A stretch of 64,000 bases of DNA from Stenopsyche tienmushanensis. Its lineage: Eukaryota; Arthropoda; Insecta; Trichoptera; Stenopsychidae. The notes under the pieces were generated by a model. That model made no database searches. It saw nothing but the letters and a program-made list of their open reading frames with translations, and was not told the DNA's origin. The stretch is from contig WACJ01000439.1 of the NCBI GenBank assembly GCA_008973525.1, positions 78,961-142,960 on the forward strand, read 5' to 3'. The position numbers were made by a program, and so were the translations under genes. Below, piece by piece: positions 11,395 through 23,470 of this stretch (the stretch's first letter is position 1; the number at the start of each line of letters is the position of its first letter).

Positions 11395-11615
11395 TGGAAA
11401 TTTTTAGAAAGGTTCTGACACCAATGGATTTCTTTGTCTGTGGATGTGCCCTATTTCGTGGCTCGCATAGTCTCCTGACCTGACACCACTGGATTTTGTT
11501 GTTTGGGAACGTGCCCTATTCCGTGCTTAATAAGAAAAAAAAATGTATTGCGTGCATTCGAAGCAGAGGTGGCCAATTTGAACACAATTTGTAAATAAAT
11601 TTAATAAAAACATCT
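11395..11615 (+). pseudogene. IS630/mariner-type transposase 3' remnant with tandemly repeated motif
   Basis: Two head-to-tail units of about 68 bp each encode a form of the conserved transposase segment RSPDLTPLDFFVWG. They are followed by a decayed C-terminal tail RGGQFEHNL and a stop near 11600. Transposases of the IS630/Tc1/mariner group carry SPDL.PLDFF(L/V)WG just before the last catalytic acid and often end in GG.FEH. The stretch between motif and tail is missing, as are the earlier catalytic residues. Related repeated units lie at 11905-12030 and, reversed, 14675-14885. Confidence 0.6.
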
Positions 11616-11904
11616 TAAACATAAAAACTATTTCTTAACCTTGACCATGGTAAAATGTTAACCATTCAAGTTTAACAACTTATTAAATTATTTGTATGCC
11701 ATGTACCATATCGTTGGAAAGGGTTTAAACTAGAGAAATTTTCAAAACTGAACTAAGTTCAAAATAATTCAAAATGAACTAAATTCAAACTAAGTTTTTT
11801 GTTTAGAGAATTTAGAAGTTTTAAAAAAAGTTGCACGACAATTTTTCCTAATTTCTATTGTAGTCGACTGAAGTAGCATTTATTATTTAATTTTTGCAAA
11901 GGCA

Positions 11905-12030
11905 GCGATTGGTCTCTAGATCTGACACCAATGAATTTCTTTGCCTGGAGTGGACGTGCCTTGTTCCGTGGCTCGCACGGTCTCCTTATCTGACACCACT
12001 GGATTTCTTTGTCTAGGGATATACGAGAAT
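11905..12030 (+). repeat. Tandem copies of the transposase SPDLTPLDFF motif
   Basis: Two units of the 65-70 bp repeat. Landmarks are GATCTGACACCAATGAATTT, GTGCCTTGTTCCGTGGCTCG, then CTTATCTGACACCACTGGAT. Only this motif of the transposase gene is present. Confidence 0.6.
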
Positions 12031-14530
12031 CTAGATAACTTTGAAAACTAAATTAAATTCAAAATTGTTGTTCTGTCATTTTTAGGGCTATTAGGGCAAC
12101 TATGTTATACGAGGATTCATTTTTTCCCCTGTTTTCATAATATTAATACATTAAATTACTCTACATAAAAGTGTTGGAAGATATTTCTATTATTGTTGGA
12201 TCTTCAAACGATATTCACCATACTGCTGAAATTAGCTGCACTATTATTACATTTGAAAATTGTGGTTATCTTCAAATTTGTCGATAGGAAAATACAGTCA
12301 TGTATTTTTTGTGAATGGCAATTGATATAAAAGTATGTACGTCCGTATATTCCGATGTAACGAAATAAAAGGATGCCCTAATGGGCGCAAAAAGCTGGAA
12401 GTTAATTTTGAGGCATATGGAGAATGAATAGCTCCAGTGGGTCTTAGAAAAAAATGGCACGGCAGAAAATTAATTTGGCGAAGGGCCACAAATTAGAAAC
12501 GGCCGTAGGGTTTTTCTATTGTACTGCAAATTCCATTACAGATGGCCCTTTCCATTTCGAATGTCCGGTTTCTTGTCACCCTCGATGTCAGCTGTGCCAA
12601 GTTAATAAATTGGATTATTAACTTGTGACGAAGGACTGATGGAAAACAAGTTGTTTTTGCTAAAAGCGAATGGAAACTTTTCCTATTCTCGCACGCCCGG
12701 CGAGAACGTGTTATTTGCGAAATTTCATACGACAAATTTATTTAGGGCGCACTTTTGTAATCTATTTCGGGAGCTGTGATACAAATCAGTCACATGCTAC
12801 TATTTCGACGATATCCCGTTTTTATTCATAAAAGGACATTTAATTTGGGCGATATATAGCACGCGAGCTCATTACTTTCACGCAACGCCCGTGGATTCTT
12901 ATTGTCGCCGTATTAAAACGACGTTGTTTCGGTTTTACGACGCCGGATTGCATTACTGGATGGAAACTAAAGAATGAAGCAGTGGAAGAAATAAGTTTTT
13001 GCATGGAAAAAACGCGTATGCGTCGTTTGTTTGGCTCGTAAAATTTTAAGTGTAAAACTTATTTTTATGGCTGCGGCGTTGAAAGTTGTTTATACTAAAT
13101 AAAAAGACACAGACGGGGAGGAGAAGGCGCGGTCTCGGCCACCCACTCCCACCCATATAATCTGTTGAAAATGGAAAGACATTAATAATTCACCAATTTC
13201 TCGGCGATGGGTTGTTCGAGCGGAGGGGCCGGAGTTTACTGTGGGTGTCCTGCTTTCGGTAACGAATATTTAAGAACAAAAGCGACGCGGATGTGGCAGA
13301 GGCATCTTAGAATTTTCGCGGGGGCATAAATAAGAAATATATTACGCGAACATATTCCCAGAGCGGAGATAAGGGAGTGAAGGTAATCTGAGACATCGGT
13401 ATTTGGCACAATAAAAACAACGAAGCCGGAGATGCTTTTTGAAAGCCTCCCCGGGATACGAGCCTAAGTAATGTACAACTGTATTATAACACTTTTCGTG
13501 TGTGCTACACGTGTTGGGTTACAAACACGAGCAAATTACTGTACGCAATAAATTGGGTATAGGAAGAAAATGGGAAACGGCATGGAGGACGCACTACGGG
13601 GTGGATGTCGGGATTGAGTGGTCAAAAATGAAGATTGGTACTTGCAATAAGACCTAGCCGCCCCCTACGGCGAAGGAATTCCTTTATTAACCATATAACG
13701 ATAGAGTACTAAACAAACATTACATTTTTTCCTTTTATGCTTGGATTCCACGTAAAACATTTCGACCCTTATCCTGTAAATAAAGGACTCGGCACAACCT
13801 AATCGGTATGTAATAAAACCCTTGATGTTTGAATTCTGCGACTGCGCATGGCTATACATTTTTTAGATGAATATCCAATAACAATAAATTTTAGAATTCT
13901 GCCTTTGCATTGGTATTAAAGAGATAATTATCGACTAGACAAATCCTAATATCTAATTAAAAGACGTTCATAAAGTTAGTGTTGCATTCGAAGAACGTTT
14001 CACCTAAATTTTTAGCGACAAGGTTCATTTTCGGATGAATGGATATGCTAACAAGCAAAATTGTAATATTTGGGACGATACCAATCTATGCGAGATTCAT
14101 TAGAATCAAATGTATTCCGAGAATCACTGTTTGGTGTGGATTTTGGTCTGGCGGAATCATTGGTCCATACTTCATCCAAAACGAAACTGATATTGCCATA
14201 ACTGTCAACTATGAGCGCTACAAATTGATGACAAGCAACTTCTTGTTCCTAAACTGGATGATATGGATATCGATGACATGTGGATGATACTCAGTTAGGG
14301 GTCTCAATAGAATAATCGATATATTTGCTCCTGTTTTTCAATATTCATAAAAAAATCAAGTAAATATAACGTATTTAAAATCTTGAATCTCGGGGAGAAA
14401 CTGCGTGTCAATTACTTCCATTTATTTTTAGTGTCAATTGTTTGTATTTAAATCGTTCCTTCTACGAATGCTAAGTTAATATTTCCCCCTGCTTTTATTG
14501 CATTGTGCCCCAATTTGAACTCATAAAAAA
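12031..14530. other. Long GC-richer unique tract without genes
   Basis: The 12400-13650 part is visibly richer in GC and more complex than the mobile DNA around it. Frames of up to 80 codons (minus strand 12493-12735) and 82 codons (plus strand 14039-14287) are open but unrecognisable. The 14039 frame includes ITVWCGFWSGGIIGPYF, which resembles the ITVWCG(F/V) and GPYFF core of mariner-like transposases, so 14000-14290 may be a decayed transposase. The remainder could be old intergenic or intronic DNA. Confidence 0.4.
14000..14290 (+). pseudogene. Decayed mariner-like transposase core fragment
   Basis: In the frame 14039-14287 the residues RITVWCGFWSGGIIGPYF, followed by ETDIAITVNYERYKLM, match the usual order in insect mariner-type transposases, where a V(T/M)VWC strand precedes I.GPYFFE, then ..TVN..RY..M. 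The fragment lacks both the region before the first catalytic Asp and the last catalytic acid. Flanking TIRs were not found. This is a single-motif identification without alignment. Confidence 0.6.
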
Positions 14531-14674
14531 AGCTAGAGGACTTTTTTTGTTGACACCATTTTATTGAAAGTCATTGAAAACAATAGATATAGAAAAAATA
14601 ACTCAATTGAAAAATATATTACCTTTGTCAATTTCAAATAGTCGAACTTGTACCTTTTTAAATCACTAAACAAA

Positions 14675-14885
14675 GAAATCCATTGCTCTGGAGATCTTGC
14701 GAGCCACGGAATAGGACACGCCCACAGACAAAAAAATCCATTGGTGTCAGGTCTGGAGACCGTGTGAGCCACAGAATAGGACACGTCCACAGGTTAAGAA
14801 ATCCAGTGGTGTCAGATCTAGAGACCATACGAGTCACGGAAGAGGGCACTTCCCCAGACAATCCAGTGGTGTCAGATCCAGCCCC
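14675..14885 (-). repeat. Minisatellite of about 65-bp units from a transposase motif
   Basis: About three and a half units run in tandem. Each contains, on the plus strand, CCAGTGGTGTCAGATCT, GAGACC, GAGCCACGGAATAGGACACG and CAGACAAAGAAAT-like blocks. On the minus strand each unit encodes a variant of WLARSPDLTPMDFFVCGR. Unit lengths read as 58, 65 and 60 bp before a partial unit, so the frame is not kept. Open frames on both strands across the array (minus 14533-14861, plus 14683-14892) reflect the repeat and are not genes. Confidence 0.7.
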
Positions 14886-15299
14886 GGAATAAGGTTAACG
14901 ATTTAAAGATGATAATAATTTTGGGTATTTTTCCAAAATGTTGAAAAAAAAATATATTTTGACAACCCTGACACTTATGATAGACATAGGGCTTATGTGT
15001 GTAACCTAGCAAAGGGCCCCCTTAACCCCCTAAAAAATTGTGTTAGTCCATGCGCCAAACACCTTGCATATAAAATATTTGATTACTCGAATATTTTATC
15101 AATTTCATATTCGTTATTCGAATAATTGCATTTACGATTATTTGTGACCCCTACACACAGCGCATGCCATGATGAACATTTTGCACGAGCGGTTTGATTA
15201 CATGGTTATTTAACGCTGTAACGACATAAATTGGCCCCCGAGATCGTGCGATTTAGCTAGTAAAATTTCGGGAACAGTTGAAATAGCCATTTCGCGAAA
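14886..15299. other. AT-rich stretch, nothing recognised
   Basis: Short sequence between a transposase-derived array and Helitron ends. No feature was seen. Confidence 0.4.
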
Positions 15300-15660
15300 A
15301 CTTCTTCTTCTTATATATAAAAATTAATATCTGTTTGTTCGTATGTAATGCGCTGCTATACCGTTCATCAGATTGCGATAAAACTTCGTCCACTTATTGC
15401 TAAGGATTGCGCGAGTAGCATAGGCATAATCTAATATATAAAAATCAATGTTTGTTTGTTCGTATTTAATGTGCTGCCATAACGTTCATCTGACTACGAT
15501 AAAAGTTTGTCAACCTGTTGTTAACACTTGTGAAAGTAACATAGGCATAGTGAAAATATTGTTTGTTTACGCAGTTTGTTATAGTAACAGTAAAAACAAA
15601 ACAAAAAAAGTAGTTTGTTATGGTAACAGTAAAAACTGAAAATGAAAAACATTTCGTAAA
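15300..15660 (+). mobile_element. Tandem Helitron 5'-end units
   Basis: Two units start with ATATATAAAAAT at about 15312 and 15436, roughly 124 bp apart. Each carries GTTTGTTCGTAT, AATG(C/T)GCTGC, CCGTTCATC-like, CGATAAAA and a closing ACATAGGCATA block. The same order opens the two large Helitrons at 28667 and 61986, so these are 5' ends of a related non-autonomous Helitron family. After the second unit come repeated TATGGTAACAGTAAAAAC segments. No 3' CTRR end was found nearby. Confidence 0.6.
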
Positions 15661-17394
15661 TATTTGAATAATAAAGCATAATCAAGCTTATCTATTGTGG
15701 GTGCAAATATAAGTCAACTTTGCCAAAATATTTGATAAAAACATACATATGCGATTTCATCAGGGGCAAAGTTTTGGCGCAGATGAAACCTTTCATGAAA
15801 AAATGATAAAGGAAGCCGGGATACAAAAAAATATGAAGCACAGAGCGTAATTCAATTAAGTTAAATCAAAAGGCGTAGAAGTATTCCATACGCATGGAGT
15901 ATAAAATATACGAGTTCTCTCTTTGTTCATGAGCCGATGAAAAATTCAAGCAAATTCTGTCGTATAGAGACTAAATGTGTGAGCTCTGTGACCATATGCG
16001 ACCACCGGCCTCCATCTCAACATTCATTTTCCCGTCTAATAATAAGCTCTAAACTCTGATTATTCAGCCGAAAAATAGACGTATTTTAATTCAATTTCCT
16101 AAGCCGGGCATGTTGGCTATTTTACGTCCAAAGTAACGACGAAGAGTAAAATAGAAAAGGAAGAGTGAGGCTCTACCGAAGGCAGCACGTCCGATTGCTG
16201 TGCATTTTTATAGCTAATATATTCATAGAAAATCCCGGCATATTTCATACAAAAGTACCATAACGATACCAAATATGTCAAGCCAAACGAGGGGAAAAGA
16301 ATTTCCACTGATGATACACCACCATGTCGAAAAAATATCGACCTTTATCAATAATAATAAAGTACAAATATTATCCCCTTTTCCTATACGCACATGGAAA
16401 AAGGAGGAACGAATACGAAGAGAAATTGCGATGGGCACTCTAAATCAAATTTGATAGGACAATCTATTTTTTATGCTATTTTATTACTAGCAAATCAAAT
16501 CATTAATAATAAACTATCAAATCGTCCGAATATTTATCGATATATGCAATAATTGTTATTGATGGCATTGTTTAATATGAACACAACCATTTATATGATA
16601 TCATTGTAATAATACTGCAACGATGGATTCTATTACTTGACCATAAATAATTGCAAGGGTTGGAATTTTTTTCCCGCGATAAATCCTAATTTTCATCAAA
16701 ATTAGGGGATCAAAAGTATTGTATATTTCTAAACGGTCATCTCGGTCCAAAATTTAGGATTGATACTAATGGTTCTTATTTAAATAGCGTTATATTAATT
16801 TAACTATATATATGGTAGCTAATAAGAAAAGATAACTCTTTAAAGTGTGCTATTTAGTGAGCTAATTAGATTTTGATACCACAGACGTTCGTGACTAAAA
16901 ATCTATTTCGCAACATTGAATGAGATCTGTATCTTTGTAATGTGGTTTTTATTTACACGATCTTCCGTTGTGCTATGTAAAATTTACGTAATATGTCGCA
17001 AAAAAATCGGCTAGAGATTGTGATAATCAAACATTAGTAAATAAGCGTATGAAGCGTATATTTAACACTCTCGGCGCCCAACGTGAATCGGGACGCACGG
17101 GATAAACACGGACATGTGGCGCATCTTCTCTCAGGTTTTGTTTTATCTTAGATCGATAAGATTAACTCTGCGATTAATCAAATTAACAAAAATAAAGTGA
17201 AAATAAGCAGATGCAAACAGACAAGGGTAGGTATGTAAGGTTCAAAGTCGATCTCGAAAGATATTAAGACAATTGTCATCTAGAAGACATTATAGAAAGA
17301 CGTTGGTAAAGTCAACATCTGCAAGTCGTTATATAAATACGTAACAATGGATTCGCTTTTCAGAGATTCGGGCTTCGGAGACGTATATCTGGTG
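15661..17394. other. Unique intergenic stretch
   Basis: Minus-strand frames of 63 and 71 codons around 16117-16438 are not recognisable. The 16080-16440 segment is richer in GC than its surroundings. No repeats shared with the window were seen. Confidence 0.4.
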
Positions 17395-18519
17395 GACGTA
17401 GCGACGAACGAGTTAAATAAATAAACACCGTCGATAGTACAAAATATTCGGTCAACTCTTCAAGTAAACATAAACAATACACTTGAAATCGATTCATTAT
17501 ACAATCGTACGATGTACGCAGGATACTCTTTCCGTCTCTGTTTCTCTCCAAACTCAACGTGCAAGACACTCTACGTCTCTGTCTGTCTCTGAGCTCTTGG
17601 CACTTACGAGGAATGTAAAAACTGGATACAATGACGCATAATGCAGACGTGTCCGTTAACGCGTTTATCTAAAATACTTTTTTATTGCCGTCCTAGGATT
17701 TTTTTGAGTACCACCAATCAGGAATTAACCCTTTGAGTATTGGGCTAATTTTAAATCATCTTAAATTTAGATGCTATATTTGTATGTCCGTCATTTATCT
17801 ATCAATACCGTCGCAGCGTGTAAGAAGCTTGTATATAAATAAATAAACACCGTCGATAGCACATAATATTCGGTTATTTATTCAAGTATACATAAATAAT
17901 ACACTTGAAATCGATTCATTGACACATCATTATTAGTCGATACATTTGGGTTAACGATCTATAAAATCGTACGATGTACGCAGGATACTCTTTCCGTCTC
18001 TGCTTCTCTCCAAACTCAACGGGCAAGACACTCTACGTCTCTGTCTGTCTCTGAGCTCTTGGCACTTACGAGGAATGTAAAAACTGGATACAATGACGCA
18101 TAATGCAGACGTGTCCGTTAACGCGTTTATCTAAAATACTTGGGCTAATTTTAAATCATCTTAAATTTAGATGCTATATTTGTATGCCCGCCATTTATCT
18201 GTCAGGAGCGTTGCAGCGTGTATGAATCTTGTATATAAATAAATAGCACACAATATTCGGTTATTTCTTCAAGTAAACATAAATAATACATTTGAAATTG
18301 ATTCATTACATTATAAGCACATCATTATCAGTCGATAAATTTGGGTTAACGATCTATACAATCGGGCGATGTACACAGGAAGCTCTCCGTTTTGTCTTCC
18401 GTGCATAGTTACTGAACTGCGCTACATTTAATCCGTCTCTATCTCAATGAACAAGATTGCTCTTTTTGAATCACTGGAATTCGCTCGCAAATACGCGATC
18501 ATCCCACAATACATGTTAA
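17395..18519 (+). mobile_element. Cluster of three piggyBac-type MITE units with an internal duplication
   Basis: Unit 1 (17395-17700) lacks its left end. Unit 2 begins TTAACCCTTTGAGTATTGGG at 17725 and runs to 18140. Unit 3 (18141-18519) lacks the terminal TTAACCC and ends in TTAA at 18516-18519. The 118-bp stretch from GCAAGACACTCTACGTCTCT to AAAATACT is present, apparently identical, at 17561-17678 and 18023-18140, an offset of 462 bp. That stretch is not found in the other family members, so it was captured once and then duplicated with the MITE. Confidence 0.7.
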
Positions 18520-21116
18520 CGGAAAGTCATCTAAAAGATGAAATTGTTTTTATAATACGAATTTACACGTACAAATGTATTATATGAGCACTGGCGGTGT
18601 ATTTTATATTTGTATTAATACAATGGTGGTGAAATTTTCATAAAAATTCGGAATTCGCCTTTGTAAATCGACACAATATAATGACGGCCCTCCAAAGCGA
18701 GCCTCAAAAACAAAGAATTCTTGCCTTAAATACATATTTATGAAAATAGGCTTTGTCGTCCTGATTAAAAAGCGACGTCGATGCTTTGTAGGCTTCGAAG
18801 GAACTATGTTTTATTGTCGGGTCGCAGAAGAGACGAAATTTACGCGGGTGTTTCCCCGAAACGAAGAGATTTATTCCGGCCTAAGCAACGCCGGGGAGAC
18901 GAAGCCGATGCGAACGACCAATAAAAACTTATTAGTTTTTGGGATTCTCATTTTTTGAGGTCTTCGCGGAAAATTTGGGAGGGTTGAGCGTTTTCTATCA
19001 AAGGGAACGTATCGGGCGATGTGTGTTTATATGTAAATTTGAGTAGGTAAGGACCACAGTTTACTCTAAGAGCCGATTATGTGGGTCTGTAATATGTTAA
19101 ACAGCCGCAGAACGGCAAGCCGGAACTTGTATAAAACGTGGATTTCAATAAACGTTATGGATATTTATTTTCATGGCCGAGAAGAGTAAAGAATCATCCC
19201 ACTGTGTGTTTGTTCAGTTAAATTGCAGAGGAAAGCGCGTAAAAAGAGCGCCGGCGTTTATTATGCTTTTTTTTTATCTCTGCAGCTGTATCCTCTCCCG
19301 AAAAGCTGTATATTAGCTGGCGGGCAACAAAGAGGAGTCGACGAAAAGTTGACATGTATAAAAAAGTAATTTCGTCAACTTAAAAATTGCAACTTCAAAG
19401 CGCCTTTTTATGTGCTGAAAGCACTTCGGGTAGAGCGGGGGAGGCGATCGAAATTTTAGAGGGCCTCATGTGTTCGAGTGGCACCATTTGGAGAATGCAT
19501 GTATACGATAAGACCACAAATAATGGCAGAAACTTTACACTTCCTATCTGCTTAATTTAGGGGTTTCTGGGCTGGAGCGGCGTCTCATTAAATTCAATGT
19601 TTCGTGTGAAAGCCGCATCGTATCAAAGAAAAAAACTTTTCATGGTGTGGCGGGCGATACTTAAGGAAATCGTAAAACTCCACACGGCGGGTCAGGATGT
19701 TTTATCGCCGGCGGGGAAGTCCCGGACTGACGTGGAACATAAATGACAGTGATTAGTTTTTAGCGCGATTTCCTACGGTTCGAAGCCACGAAAAAGTTCA
19801 TTAAACCATAGCCTCGAGGGTTTGACGTCATTAAAAAATTAAAACGCGAAGAACGCCACTTGGAAACAGCGAAATAACAAGACCAATATTGGTAAAATAA
19901 GCCTTTACATTGCGTTTAGACATAATAAAACGCATGGATTTAGTAAGACGATGGCGAAAAATGCGAAAAAGCATACTAAATCTAACAAATTGCTGTCTGG
20001 CTAATATTACATTATCAATATAGAAGTATAGAATATAATTTCAAAAGCTGAAAATAGATTCAGAAGCTTTGAGCTTACAGTCCTAAAGCGTAAAGCCTGA
20101 TGAACGCAAAAAAAATTTCAAAGGAATGAATTCTTCATATGATAGGACAAAACCGAGGGCGTCTTTCAATCACTAAACGAAGAAAAATTGAATTTGTAGA
20201 ATATATGATCCAAAGACCCAACATAGATATCTCTATATAAGGAAAAATTAAAGAATAAATCGATGAGAAATTGGATATGACACTGTTGCAATGCGAATGC
20301 GCAAGAAATAAGAAAGAGTGTCGACGGATAACCTTGAATGGGAGAAGAGGTATTCTTGCAGCCGGGCTCGTTTGTAATCTCGCGAAGGTAAACTCTCCTC
20401 GCATTGAATAAATATTATAATTAAACGAGTTCGTTTCCGTGCAATTCAGTCATCAAAAAGTGTACATATTGTGAATTGAATTTCAAAGATACTTTATGCT
20501 ACAGGATGAAAAACAATACCAAATGTCATTATTTTTGTTGTTAAGAGACGTTTCTACCTTGTTGGACCTAAAAATGATCGATTTTTTTAATGCGATAAGT
20601 ATTAAATATATAATGTTGATGTTTAGTCAAAAATTACTAGAAGATGACTAAAAAAAGAAATTGATAAAGAAATGCAAAAATAAATTCAACAGCGCAAGGA
20701 TTTTATATTTGCATCCAAAATCCAATTTGTATTTTATTCGCCTGTAAAAATTGGGTCAAACTAAGAAATAAATCCATTTTAAGCGCCAGTTCGCTAAAAA
20801 AATAACATTTTCAACGACTGTAATGGATATAAAATAGTTCACAGAACTCCAGTTGTGACGCAAAACAACTCAAATAATGGGTGAAAGTTTGGACAAATGG
20901 GTGCCGCACGAATTAAAACCGAGCCAAATATTGTATGGACTATGCAATAATGGTCTAAATATGAAAATAGCATATTTCGTAAAATATTTTGTCATCCAAG
21001 TTATTAGCGCATAAAAATCTATTGAAGTTATATGGTCTTAATTTTATTACATTGGTTAAATAAAATGTTAACTTATTTGAGTTTAAATACATTATTTGTA
21101 AAAATTTATTTAATTC
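18520..21116. other. Long GC-richer unique tract without genes
   Basis: 18640-20110 is among the least AT-rich parts of the window. Frames of 72 codons (18740-18958, plus) and 89 codons (20135-20404, minus) are not recognisable. No splice-site pattern around them suggests an exon. 20400-21100 is AT-rich and featureless. Confidence 0.4.
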
Positions 21117-21582
21117 TTAACCCCTAAAAGAGTACTATCCCAGGGTCTGCGACCTTCCCTCCATTACTCAGAAAGAGCACAGACAGAGATAGAAAGAGAA
21201 CGTAGCGCAGTTCGGGAGACAGAGACGGAGAGCTTCCCTGCATACATCGCACGATTGTATAGATTTTAAACTTAAATTTATCGACTAATAATAAATTCGA
21301 TTTCAAGTTTGTTATTTGTTTAAGCAAAGAAATGATCGAATATTGTGTGCTATCGACCCTCATTCTAAAGCAGGAGCAAATTAATCGATTTCTTGTGTAT
21401 TGTTTATGTTAAAAAATTACGTGGTCTTGTATGCTATCAACAGTGCTTGTTTACAATTGACTCTGCCTCGAATTGAAGATTGTCTTACGCTGATAGGAGC
21501 TGACAGAAAGTAATCGGTGTAAAGCGATTGTGACATCAACGACGTCATCGATTCTAAATTTGCTCACTCTTCAAAAGGTTAA
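21117..21582 (-). mobile_element. piggyBac-type MITE (family 1), copy B, complete
   Basis: It is bounded by TTAA at 21117-21120 and 21579-21582, with ends TTAACCCCTAAAAGAG and CTTCAAAAGGTTAA. It is a close relative of copy A with the same extra CTTACGCTGATAGGAGCTGA block, but lacks about 60-80 bp around the CGACAGTGTTTATTTATTT segment. It encodes nothing convincing; an antisense frame at 21124-21363 is incidental. Confidence 0.75.
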
Positions 21583-21689
21583 GCAATAAACAGCAGGTTT
21601 AATTTATGGCACACGCAACAGCGTGATAAATACAAAAATCATAAATTTATGTTTCAAAACATAGTAAAAAGTTGAATAGAAAATTGTGA

Positions 21690-21765
21690 GCTAAACGATG
21701 AAGCTGTGTTTGTGTAATATATAATAAAATAGACAAGCTACTGGTTTAATGGTCTATGTTACCCC
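21690..21765 (+). repeat. Dispersed repeat (family 2), short copy
   Basis: It holds the GAAGCTGTGTTTGTGTAATA core at 21700-21720, then ATAATAAAATAGACAAGCTA. It is followed at 21785-21815 by a run of AT dinucleotides. Confidence 0.5.
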
Positions 21766-23470
21766 GTCTATAGAAATTTTACTTAAAAAAAAATATATAT
21801 ATATATATAATATGTTTTTTATATATATTTTTTTATATTCTCAGTAATCGGACGGAATGTGTTAATGTTGAAAATATGACGTTCGAATCAAATAGATGTT
21901 GTGCTGTTCGCGAGGGAATGAGGCGTTGTATGTTCTTCTTAAATATTAAATGATCGATTGACAACTGATCAATCATACGAATTCAACATGGGCTTACTTA
22001 ACGTTTGTGGTGAATGTGCGATGGAAATTTTCAGTTCATAAAAGTGATACAATAACATAATAAATATACGCCTTCGTTACAAACCCATACTAATATTAAT
22101 TTAGCGTGGAAGAAGATTTTGAGCAAAGATGGTATTATATTTGCTATCTATCGCGCGTACCTGAAACAACAAAAAAATTACAAGATTAATAATGCGAACA
22201 AACACTATGTACGAATGAAAAAAATCGATGACGATATATCGTCGACGCGAAATTGGGCCGCCGTTCCGGAAAGTTTGAGAAGCGTCGCGGGGCGCGTTAT
22301 CTTTTCGAATCATACGAAAAACACTATAATGCCGAGCGTTCAGATGATATATATAAGCAATTTGCACACTGATTACGGCCCCCAAACAGTGTGTACAATA
22401 AATAACGCGAACACCGAGGAAGCGGAATATTGAGCGTGGTAGAAAAGGGGGGGGGGGGGGGTTATTATTTTTTTATAATAATAAACCGCCATTAAAAGTC
22501 ATTAATTAAACAAAAAGGCATAAATCAAACCGATAGCGATCTCGTACGGAGCAACCGGTCGCCAATATGGTGACAATGTGGAAAAGGCGAATAAATTTCA
22601 CACACATAGCATGAAAGGGGGGCTTTGTGGGGGACGACGAATTTTAAAATGAAATATGGACTTCTTTCGCAGTGAAAGCATAAGGGATAAAACACATACA
22701 CTCGGACTTGATCGGTCATCGATGAGAAAAACAAGCCGTCGGATAAGTTCTGTCCCTTTTTCTGCTCAGGCGTAAATCGATCTCGTTTGGATATGGGTAT
22801 TAAAACACCCAATTGATACAATAGTAATAAAAAAATACATTTATATAAATCTTCTTGGACTTGATATAAGTCTATCTTTGGATAAAAACATCGACATTTT
22901 ATGGCTATTGATTCACTTCAACCTTTTTATCTCGATCAAGAAATCCACTGGAGTAATTCCAAGCTATACGGTCTAAAAATCTGCCATTATTTTATGCGGA
23001 ATTCTCTAAATTATGAATTATAAATTTAAAATGCTCTTATATGAACTATTTAATATTGCGCGGACTGATAAGTGGTATGAGATTCTGAGAAATCTGTTAG
23101 AGTTAGAATAGAGTGGAAGTTTGAAAGTCGAACTCGTTTTTTTGTTTTTTTTGTTGAAGTGCTGATATTCTGAGCTCTCCTTTTCAACATCTCCGCAAAG
23201 AGACGAATCGAATTCGACGGCGTCCCTTTTGAAAAGGGGTATTAATCGTTTTTCGACACCGCGATCATCATTCTGGTTAATGGTGTAGAGCGTACTTCAA
23301 GTGATCCCGCGGTGCGGTCTCCGCAGCCGAATAACGCGACAATCGAATATCGTCGCAGCAACGAAGGCAACGCAAGTGGTTCGAGAAATCAACCGAGAGC
23401 CCCCGTTATGTTAAATATTTGTATTTTATGAATTGTGCGAACTTTTAGTGGGCACCAAAAATACTCTAAA
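21766..23470. other. Unique tract with 104-codon frame and a G homopolymer
   Basis: A plus-strand frame at 22119-22433 encodes 104 residues, basic and without a motif I recognise, while the minus strand is open over the same DNA (22101-22385). A run of about 17 G residues begins at 22447. 23160-23420 is GC-rich. No function can be assigned. Confidence 0.35.

Noticed and set aside
14683..14892. A 69-codon plus-strand frame over the 65-bp tandem array
   Set aside because: It is the antisense reading of a transposase motif, opened by the repetition itself.
22119..22433. A 104-codon frame as a small gene
   Set aside because: It overlaps an open frame on the opposite strand, lacks any motif, and sits next to a G homopolymer. 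It cannot be supported without transcript or homology evidence.
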